From Mixta sp. Marseille-Q2659 (lineage in GTDB: Bacteria > Pseudomonadota > Gammaproteobacteria > Enterobacterales > Enterobacteriaceae), in NCBI RefSeq assembly GCF_940807255.1, contig NZ_CALNWY010000009.1:1-64000 (forward strand): a stretch of DNA of 64,000 nucleotides. The letters run 5' to 3'. Numbering within the stretch: the first letter of the stretch is position 1; every line of letters starts with the position of its first letter. The position numbers were made by a program, and so were the translations under genes. Below the pieces are notes generated by a model. It saw nothing but the letters and a program-made list of their open reading frames with translations, did no database searches and was not told where the DNA came from. Positions 57,783 to 64,000 of the stretch are shown piece after piece.

Positions 57783-59282
57783 ATGAGTCTGGGTACAGGG
57801 TTTATTAAGTCGTTGTCTAAGCTTTCGATGATTGGTCGCGCATTAATGCTGCCTATCTCTCTACTACCGGCCGCCGGGCTGCTGCTGGCCTTTGGCGATA
57901 AGTTTCATTTACCGCTGATGATGAACGCGGGCGGGGTGATTTTCGATAACCTGCCGCTGCTGTTTGCTATCGGCTCTGCCGTAGGACTGGCGTCTGAATC
58001 GGGGATCGCCGCGCTTTCCGCCGCCGTCTCGGTATTTATCACTAATATGACTATCGGCACCGTCCTGTCGATTACGCCGGAAATGGCTGCGCAGGGCGGA
58101 AAATACGCCATGGTGGTCGGTATTCCTACGCTGCAAATGGGCGTATTCGGCGGCTTGCTGTGCGGCATTCTCGCTGCCTGGTGCTATAACCGCTTTCACG
58201 CGATTCAGCTGCCTGAGTTTCTTGGCTTTTTCTCAGGTAAACGCTTTGTCGCTATCGCCACGGCGTTTCTCTCTTTTCTGCTTGGCCTGTTGCTACCCTA
58301 TATCTGGCAATATATTCAATCCGGTATTGATGCGCTGTCAGTCGTGGTTAACGGCGATAATCAGGCGGCCTCCACCTTTATTTTCGGCCTCGTTGAACGT
58401 GCGCTGATCCCGCTGGGCCTGCACCATATCTGGTATCCCTCTTTCTGGTATTCGTTCGGCGATTACACCACCCAGGCGGGGCAGGTGATTCATGGCGACC
58501 AGACTATCTGGTTTAAAATGCTGGAGGAGGGCGTGAAATCCTTTAGCAGCGACAGTTACCAGAATGCCGGTAAATTCATGCAGGGTGAATTTCCGCTTAT
58601 GCTGTTTGCGCTGCCCGCAGCTTGCCTGGCGATGTATCACGAGGCGCAAACCAAAAATAAAAAAATCGCCGCCGGGATCTTATTTTCCGCCGCACTCACC
58701 TGCTTTCTGACGGGGATAACCGAGCCGGTTGAATTTACCTTTATTTTTGTCGCGCCGATTCTGTATGTCTTTAATGCAATAATGGCCGGGCTTTCCTATA
58801 TGTGTATGTATCTGCTGCATGCGCATATCGCTAAATCGTTCTCGGCCGGATTGATTGACTATATTTCATTCGGCATCCTGCCTTCCTTTAACGGCTATCA
58901 GACCAACTTCCTCAATGCCATTATCATTGGGGTGCCGATGGGGCTGATTTATTACGTGACGTTCCGCTTTGTGATTCGCCGTTTTGATGTCAAAACGCCG
59001 GGCCGCGCTGATGTTACCGCCGATGCCAGTGATAAAACCGATGAAGAACTCGCTACGGAGATTGTGGGTCTGCTGGGCGGCGCCCGCAATATTGATTCCG
59101 TCGGAGCCTGCATTACCCGTCTGCGACTGGAAGTGACGCAGGGCGGGCTGGTGGATAAAGATGGGCTGAATGCGCTGGGTGCGCGTGGCGTCGTCTTCGT
59201 CGGCGATCGAGGTGTTCAGGTCATCTTTGGTGCCAGGGCACAATTTATTGCGCAAAAACTCTCTGGCATGTTAGGCAAATAA
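57783..59282 (+). CDS. PTS glucose/maltose-type EIICB permease
   Basis: 499-residue phosphotransferase-system transporter from the ATG at 57783. The EIIC part (about 1-405) has GLHHIWYPSFWYSFG, TEPVEFTFIFVAP and about ten hydrophobic segments, as in the glucose superfamily (PtsG, MalX, NagE). A flexible linker precedes the EIIB domain with the phosphorylation cysteine Cys443 in ACITRLRL. It lacks an EIIA, which would be supplied in trans (Crr). The sugar is unknown; glucose, maltose or a glucoside are candidates. Followed 77 bp later by a LacI-type repressor. Confidence 0.87.
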   Translation: MSLGTGFIKSLSKLSMIGRALMLPISLLPAAGLLLAFGDKFHLPLMMNAGGVIFDNLPLLFAIGSAVGLASESGIAALSAAVSVFITNMTIGTVLSITPEMAAQGGKYAMVVGIPTLQMGVFGGLLCGILAAWCYNRFHAIQLPEFLGFFSGKRFVAIATAFLSFLLGLLLPYIWQYIQSGIDALSVVVNGDNQAASTFIFGLVERALIPLGLHHIWYPSFWYSFGDYTTQAGQVIHGDQTIWFKMLEEGVKSFSSDSYQNAGKFMQGEFPLMLFALPAACLAMYHEAQTKNKKIAAGILFSAALTCFLTGITEPVEFTFIFVAPILYVFNAIMAGLSYMCMYLLHAHIAKSFSAGLIDYISFGILPSFNGYQTNFLNAIIIGVPMGLIYYVTFRFVIRRFDVKTPGRADVTADASDKTDEELATEIVGLLGGARNIDSVGACITRLRLEVTQGGLVDKDGLNALGARGVVFVGDRGVQVIFGARAQFIAQKLSGMLGK

Positions 59283-59359
59283 GCGGAGCGAAACAAAAGC
59301 GACCTCTTGTGGAAACAGAGGAGGTCGAAATCGGCGTCATGCACTTTCAGGGAGAGGAT

Positions 59360-60376
59360 GTGAAAAGGGTCAGTATCGTTGATGTCGCCAGAGAGGCCGG
59401 AGTTTCGGTTTCAACCGTTTCACTGGTCTTGCGCCAGAAAGGGAAAATATCTCCTGCCACCATTGCGCGCGTACAGGCGGCAATGGATGCGCTGGGTTAT
59501 GTACACAATGTGGCGGCGGCGAATCTGCGCGCCAACACGTCTAATTTGATTGGCCTGATTGTGCGTGACTTCAGCGACAGCTTCGCGACCAAAGTGATGG
59601 CCAGTATTGTTCAGGCGCTGGAGCGCCAGAATTACATGGTGTTTCTTGGCCAGCCACAGGACGAGGAGCAGGCGCTGGAACGCTGTCTGCTCTCTTTCAA
59701 ACAGCAGGGCATCGCCGGCGTTATTTATCTTTCATCTGATAACTCCACCTCAACGCTGCCGGAAAAGCTCCGTCGCTGTCAGCTGCCGCTGGTGGTCGTC
59801 TCGCAATCTTTGCCGGAAGAAAACTGTGATTTGGTGATGCGCGACAACCGCCAGGCCGCCAGCCTGGCTACCCGTTATTTAATCGAGCGCGGGCACCGCA
59901 ATATCGCTTATATCGGCGGCGCGGAAAACGATCGGATTCGTTTACAGCGGCTGCTGGGGTTTCGCAGCGCGCTGAGCCAGTACGGGATGGCGTTTCGTGA
60001 GGAGTTTACGCCCGCCTGTGCCGAGAGTACCCAGGCGGCGAGCCAGGTGACGCGTCAGCTGCTGGAGAGGAACAATACCGTTACGGCGCTGCTTTGCCAT
60101 TCGCCGAATGCGGTGATTGGCGGCATTAGCGGTATTCATCAGGTTGGCCGTACGCTTGGCAAAGATGTGTTTCTGACGCAGCAGGTCGCGCTGCTTGGCT
60201 TTGAAGATATGCTGCATATTAATCTTACCTCGCCCTCTGTTACCTATGTCTCCTCTGCCAGCGAAGAAACGGGCCGTCAGGCAGCCGGATTAATTCTGCG
60301 TAAGATTGGCGAGCCGGATCTTCTGCCGCAACGCATTACGCTCTCCGGGCATCTGGTCGTCCGCGAGTCCGCATAA
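59360..60376 (+). CDS. LacI family repressor, MalI-like
   Basis: 338-residue repressor from GTG 59360 (AGGGAGAGGAT ribosome-binding site), giving VKRVSIVDVAREAGVS. The N-terminal HTH (SIVDVAREAGVSVSTVSLVLRQKG split by the turn) and the hinge (AAANLRANTSNLIGLIVRD) are typical. The C-terminal ligand domain follows MalI in places (LTQQVALLGFEDM). An in-frame ATG at 59339 is possible but less supported. The operators at 57703-57727 precede the PTS gene; I infer an autoregulated PTS-repressor unit. Confidence 0.85.
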   Translation: MKRVSIVDVAREAGVSVSTVSLVLRQKGKISPATIARVQAAMDALGYVHNVAAANLRANTSNLIGLIVRDFSDSFATKVMASIVQALERQNYMVFLGQPQDEEQALERCLLSFKQQGIAGVIYLSSDNSTSTLPEKLRRCQLPLVVVSQSLPEENCDLVMRDNRQAASLATRYLIERGHRNIAYIGGAENDRIRLQRLLGFRSALSQYGMAFREEFTPACAESTQAASQVTRQLLERNNTVTALLCHSPNAVIGGISGIHQVGRTLGKDVFLTQQVALLGFEDMLHINLTSPSVTYVSSASEETGRQAAGLILRKIGEPDLLPQRITLSGHLVVRESA

Positions 60377-60657
60377 CGCTTGCTGTTTTTTAGTTTTTTC
60401 CGCTGCGGAAAGCGGCGCTTCGCCTGAATAGCGGGCGGCGCTTTCAGGAATTGCTGTCGAAAAAGAGCGGGGCGGTATCAAATAACAGGCCCAGCGCGCA
60501 GCGTAACATCAGGCGCTTAATGTTGTACTCGCCGCCGTTCAGCGGGTGACTGCGCCGCTCTTTGTTGGCGAGCAGCTTTATTATTTTTAGGCTGTTTCAA
60601 AGTAATATTTTTTTGCAGGCGTTAGATTACGCGCATGATGGATTACGGATGTCCGAG

Positions 60658-62346
60658 ATGTATGAATTTAATTTGATCCTGCTGCTGCTACAGCAAATGT
60701 GTGTCTTCCTGGTAATTGCCTGGCTAATGAGTAAGACCCGTTTATTTATTCCATTAGTGCAGGTGATTGTGCGTTTGCCTCATAAGCTGCTGTGTTATTT
60801 CACCTTTTCCATTTTTTGCATCCTGGGTACCTATTTCGGCCTGCATATCGATGATTCTATCGCCAATACGCGTGCGATCGGCGCCGTGATGGGCGGATTA
60901 CTGGGCGGCCCGTTTGTCGGCGGCCTGGTCGGTCTGACGGGAGGGATACATCGCTATTCGCTGGGCGGAATGACGGCGCTGAGCTGCATGATTTCCACCA
61001 TCGCTGAAGGGCTGTTGGGCGGGCTGATACACAGCGTTTTAATTAAGCGTGGGCGGATCGATAAACTTTTTAATCCGCTGGTGGCCGGCGCGGTGACGTT
61101 TGTCGCCGAAGCGGTGCAGATGGTCATTATCCTGCTTATCGCCAGGCCGTTTCAGGACGCCTTCGCGCTGGTCAGCAGCATTGCCGCGCCGATGATGGTG
61201 ACCAATACGCTCGGCGCCGCCATGTTTATGCGCATTCTGCTGGATAAGCGCGCCATGTTTGAAAAATATACGTCGGCATTTTCTGCAACGGCGCTCAAAG
61301 TGGCGGCATCGACCGAAGGCATCTTGCGGCGGGGCTTTAACGAAGAGAACAGCATGAAAGTGGCGCAGGTGTTGATTAGGGAACTGGACATCGGGGCGGT
61401 CGCTATTACCGATCGCGAGAAGCTGCTGGCCTTTACCGGCATTGGCGACGATCACCACCTGGCGGGTAAACCCATCTGTTCTGATTACACCTGGCAGGCG
61501 ATTGAAAACGGCGAGGTGGTCTACGCTGACGGCAACGAGCTGCCCTATCGCTGTTCGCTGCATCCCAACTGTAAGCTCGGCTCAACGCTGGTCATTCCGC
61601 TGCGCGGTGAGAACCGGCGGGTGATCGGCACGATAAAATTATACGAAGCGCGTAACCGGCTTTTCAGCTCGATCAACCGCACGCTCGGCGAAGGTATCGC
61701 CCAGCTTTTGTCGGCACAGATCCTCGCCGGAAAATTTGAACAACAAAAGGCGCTGTTAGCACAGTCTGAAATTAAGTTATTGCATGCGCAGGTCAACCCG
61801 CATTTTCTTTTTAATGCGCTGAATACTTTGATGGCGGTGATTCGTCATGACAGCGAGAAAGCCGGACAGCTGGTGCAGTATCTGTCGACGTTCTTCCGTA
61901 AAAACCTTAAGCGCCCTTCGGAGATTGTAACCTTGGCCGATGAGCTTGAGCATGTAAACGCCTATCTGCAAATTGAGCTGGCGCGATTCCCGTCACGGCT
62001 GAAGGTGGATCTACAGGTTCCGGCTGAGTTTTTGTCTCACAGTTTGCCCGCCTTTACCCTACAGCCGCTGGTGGAAAATGCGATTAAACACGGCACATCA
62101 CAACTGTTGAATAACGGCCATATTGTTATTCGTGCCTGGGGTAAGGAACGAATGACCATCGTGGAAGTGGAAGATAACGCCGGGCTGTATCAAGCGGAGC
62201 AAAACGGTGATGGGTTAGGGATGAGCCTGGTAGATAAGCGCCTGCGCGCGCGTTTTGGTGACGATTACGGTATCACTGTCAGCTGCGAGCCAGATGCTTT
62301 CACCCGTGTTACGTTACGTCTGTCGATGGAGGGAGCCGGATGTTAA
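60658..62346 (+). CDS. btsS: Pyruvate-sensing histidine kinase BtsS (YehU)
   Basis: 562-residue LytS-type kinase from the ATG at 60658, which gives the E. coli start [15 protein letters not shown]. Multiple TM helices (5TMR-LYT domain, about 1-200) with [21 protein letters not shown] are followed by a GAF-like region (about 210-350), the HisKA_3-like motif [14 protein letters not shown] with the phospho-His, and HATPase ([22 protein letters not shown]). BtsS binds extracellular pyruvate in E. coli. It overlaps btsR by 7 bp. Confidence 0.95.
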   Translation: MYEFNLILLLLQQMCVFLVIAWLMSKTRLFIPLVQVIVRLPHKLLCYFTFSIFCILGTYFGLHIDDSIANTRAIGAVMGGLLGGPFVGGLVGLTGGIHRYSLGGMTALSCMISTIAEGLLGGLIHSVLIKRGRIDKLFNPLVAGAVTFVAEAVQMVIILLIARPFQDAFALVSSIAAPMMVTNTLGAAMFMRILLDKRAMFEKYTSAFSATALKVAASTEGILRRGFNEENSMKVAQVLIRELDIGAVAITDREKLLAFTGIGDDHHLAGKPICSDYTWQAIENGEVVYADGNELPYRCSLHPNCKLGSTLVIPLRGENRRVIGTIKLYEARNRLFSSINRTLGEGIAQLLSAQILAGKFEQQKALLAQSEIKLLHAQVNPHFLFNALNTLMAVIRHDSEKAGQLVQYLSTFFRKNLKRPSEIVTLADELEHVNAYLQIELARFPSRLKVDLQVPAEFLSHSLPAFTLQPLVENAIKHGTSQLLNNGHIVIRAWGKERMTIVEVEDNAGLYQAEQNGDGLGMSLVDKRLRARFGDDYGITVSCEPDAFTRVTLRLSMEGAGC

Positions 62347-63059
62347 AAGTGTTGATTGTTGATGATGAACCGCTGGCGCTTGAGAATTTACGTTTGCAGC
62401 TACGGGACGAGGAGGATATCGATATCGTCGGCGAGTGTACTAATGCCATTGAAGCGATTGGCGTTATCCATAAGTTACGTCCCGACATCGTCTTTCTTGA
62501 TATTCAGATGCCGCGTATCAGCGGTCTGGAAATGGTTGGCATGCTGGATCAGCAGCATCGGCCTCATATCGTTTTTCTTACTGCCTTTGAAGAATATGCC
62601 GTTGAAGCGTTTGAACAGTGCGCCTTTGACTATCTGCTAAAACCCATTCAGACGGCACGGCTGCAAAAAACGCTGGCGAGGCTTCGTCTTGGGCAGCGGG
62701 CACAGGATACCTCTTCGTTACCTCATTACCAGCAGCCTCTGAAGTTTATTCCCTGCCTTAGCAGCAACCGTATCTGGCTATTAAAAATGGCCGAGGTTGC
62801 TTTTGTCAGCAGTCGGATAGGCGGGGTTTATGTCACCAGACAGGATGGCAAGGAGAATTTCACCGAGCTGACGTTACGTACGCTGGAAAGCCGCACCCCG
62901 CTGCTGCGCTGCCACCGGCAGTATCTGGTGAATATTAATTACCTGAAGGAGATCCGCCTGGGGGATAAAAATCAGGCGGAGTTGTTGCTGAGTAACGGTC
63001 ACATCGTGCCGGTGAGCCGCCGCTATTTAAAATCGCTAAAGGAGACGGTGGGGCTGTGA
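62340..63059 (+). CDS. btsR: LytTR response regulator BtsR (YehT)
   Basis: 239-residue response regulator, the E. coli length. Receiver with [13 protein letters not shown], the phospho-acceptor Asp54 in [12 protein letters not shown], and Lys in YLLKPIQT. The C-terminal LytTR DNA-binding domain reads [35 protein letters not shown] and the [10 protein letters not shown] tail. It activates btsT (yjiY), the pyruvate importer, in E. coli; btsT is not in this window but the neighbour yjiA suggests it may lie near. Confidence 0.95.
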   Translation: MLKVLIVDDEPLALENLRLQLRDEEDIDIVGECTNAIEAIGVIHKLRPDIVFLDIQMPRISGLEMVGMLDQQHRPHIVFLTAFEEYAVEAFEQCAFDYLLKPIQTARLQKTLARLRLGQRAQDTSSLPHYQQPLKFIPCLSSNRIWLLKMAEVAFVSSRIGGVYVTRQDGKENFTELTLRTLESRTPLLRCHRQYLVNINYLKEIRLGDKNQAELLLSNGHIVPVSRRYLKSLKETVGL

Positions 63060-63073
63060 AAACCGCCGCCTCG

Positions 63074-64000
63074 TCACGCCGACCGTAACCGGTCAAACGC
63101 TGCGCGAATAGCGCTTTCGGGCAGATCTGAACCGATAAAAACCAGGGTGCTGCGCGGCGTTTCATCCGGCTGCCAGGCTTTGTCCCAGTCGGCGTTGTAC
63201 AGCCGTTGCACGCCCTGAAACAGGAGTCGACACGGCTGGTCTTTGATCCACAACATGCCTTTATAGCGCAGCAGATTATCCGCAAAGCCGGAGAGCAACT
63301 CTTCCATAACGGCCGAAACGGCTGCCAGCTCTACCGGCCAGCTTAACTCCACCACGATAGAGGAGACGCTATTCTGCTTTGGCACGACAGGGCGGAACAG
63401 GGGTTTGGCCGCCAGTACGTGTTCGTCCAGCATAAAACCCCGGGTGTTAAACAGCAGCGCGGGATCGATATCGCCCTGGACTATTTTATAGACCGGCGCG
63501 CGCGCGTTAATCCGTTGCAGCCGTTCGAGCAGTTCCGGGTTCTCTCCGGCAACATCGGTTTTGGTCAGCAGGATACGGTCGGCATAGCCAATCTGCGCCT
63601 GGGCAAGAGGAAAACGATCCAGCTGGGAGTCAGCGTGCAGCGCATCAACCAGCGTAATCACGCCGTCCAGCACATAGCGCTCGCAGATAACCTCATGGGC
63701 GAAAAAGGCCTGAATAATCGGCCCGGGATCGGCCATGCCGGTACACTCAATCATTAACCGATCAAAGTACACCTCGCCCCGATCGTAACCGTCGAGCAAA
63801 TCCAACAGCGCGTCTTCCAGTTCATTCGAACGGGTACAGCAGATACAGCCATTACTGAGCGTAGTGATGCGCGTGGCGCGATCGCCTATCAGCTGGCTAT
63901 CGATGGGCATCTCACCAAATTCGTTTTCAATAACCGCAATTTTATCGTTCTGCTGCTTGTGTAATATCTGGCGTAAAAGGGTGGTTTTACCCGCGCCCAG
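63074..64000 (-). CDS. yjiA: COG0523 GTPase YjiA (N-terminus beyond window)
   Basis: CobW/COG0523 G3E-family GTPase, partial: the 5' end lies beyond base 64000. Visible motifs are GAGKTTLL (Walker A) at the window edge, the metal-binding CICC (NGCICCTRSNELE), the switch ECTGMADPG and NKxD-type TKTDVAGE. The C-terminal domain YKGMLWIKDQPCRLLFQGVQ is intact to the stop. YjiA is a GTP-dependent metal (Zn) regulator of the family, role not fully defined. In E. coli yjiA is near btsT; here it is next to btsSR, convergent. Confidence 0.93.
   Translation of the reverse strand: MGAGKTTLLRQILHKQQNDKIAVIENEFGEMPIDSQLIGDRATRITTLSNGCICCTRSNELEDALLDLLDGYDRGEVYFDRLMIECTGMADPGPIIQAFFAHEVICERYVLDGVITLVDALHADSQLDRFPLAQAQIGYADRILLTKTDVAGENPELLERLQRINARAPVYKIVQGDIDPALLFNTRGFMLDEHVLAAKPLFRPVVPKQNSVSSIVVELSWPVELAAVSAVMEELLSGFADNLLRYKGMLWIKDQPCRLLFQGVQRLYNADWDKAWQPDETPRSTLVFIGSDLPESAIRAAFDRLRSA

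Noticed and set aside
60562-60657. Longer in-frame start for btsS
   Set aside because: The family N-terminus MYEFNL lies at 60658; the extra 32 codons have no support.

Overview
The window reads as a chromosomal segment of an enteric gamma-proteobacterium (order Enterobacterales). Blocks such as kgtP-yfiM-pssA-patZ-tapT-trxC-yfiF, emrRAB, proVWX, nrdHIEF and btsSR are nearly co-linear with Escherichia coli at protein level. The accessory content and the joining of the yfiF block directly to emrB suggest Erwiniaceae (a Pantoea/Mixta-like genus). That placement is inference; no rRNA or tRNA gene is present to anchor it.

Layout. 1-8.7 kb: a pentanucleotide repeat, the 2-oxoglutarate permease kgtP, lipoprotein yfiM, phosphatidylserine synthase pssA, the protein acetyltransferase patZ, the tRNA acp3U enzyme tapT (its 3' end is frameshifted), trxC and yfiF. 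8.7-14 kb: emrB/emrA/emrR drug efflux and an intact MFS gene at the ygaY position. 14-17.5 kb: the proVWX osmoprotectant importer with a recognisable osmotic promoter. 17.8-21.8 kb: class Ib ribonucleotide reductase nrdHIEF and an unidentified 40-codon ORF. 21.9-27.6 kb: ygaC, mmuPM behind tandem Met boxes, a PEGA lipoprotein, speG, a DUF2158 protein, osmC and yehS. 27.6-30.3 kb: a Fur-box/octamer-repeat leader and a frameshifted fhuE siderophore receptor.

30.5-37 kb holds regulator/enzyme pairs: TetR with a DJ-1/PfpI protein and paired operators, LysR with a YdbC/PdxI-like reductase, an ABM-TSUP-ArsR group, and a LysR divergent from a pirin. 37-51 kb is the most distinctive locus. It carries pirin, alpha/beta hydrolase, MFS fused to a C-terminal small domain, DoxX, a large YtcJ-like amidohydrolase, a divergent isochorismatase-family hydrolase, two XapX membrane proteins, a receiver-only response regulator, an 1,855-residue Ser/Thr-kinase-like/ATPase/GAF/PAS/histidine kinase, and a FixJ/LuxR response regulator. 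I infer one signalling system controlling a small-molecule detoxification or catabolic module. The kinase-like domain lacks the DFG aspartate.

51-54.6 kb: yddG exporter, two YcgZ/AriR-type connector proteins, and an AraC regulator with a DUF2000 protein. 54.7-57.7 kb is a low-density accessory patch: two paralogous small basic proteins, a Cys-rich small protein, a 38-residue membrane peptide, a Hok-like membrane peptide, an 11-mer-repeat LEA-like secreted protein and a truncated iron-siderophore ABC ATPase. 57.8-64 kb: a PTS EIICB gene and its LacI/MalI-like repressor with paired operators, the btsSR pyruvate-sensing two-component system, and the GTPase yjiA running off the window end.

Two genes (tapT, fhuE) each carry an apparent one-base deletion at a short T run. 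They may be real mutations or assembly errors. Three unrelated intergenic tandem repeats (5-, 7- and 8-bp units) are notable.
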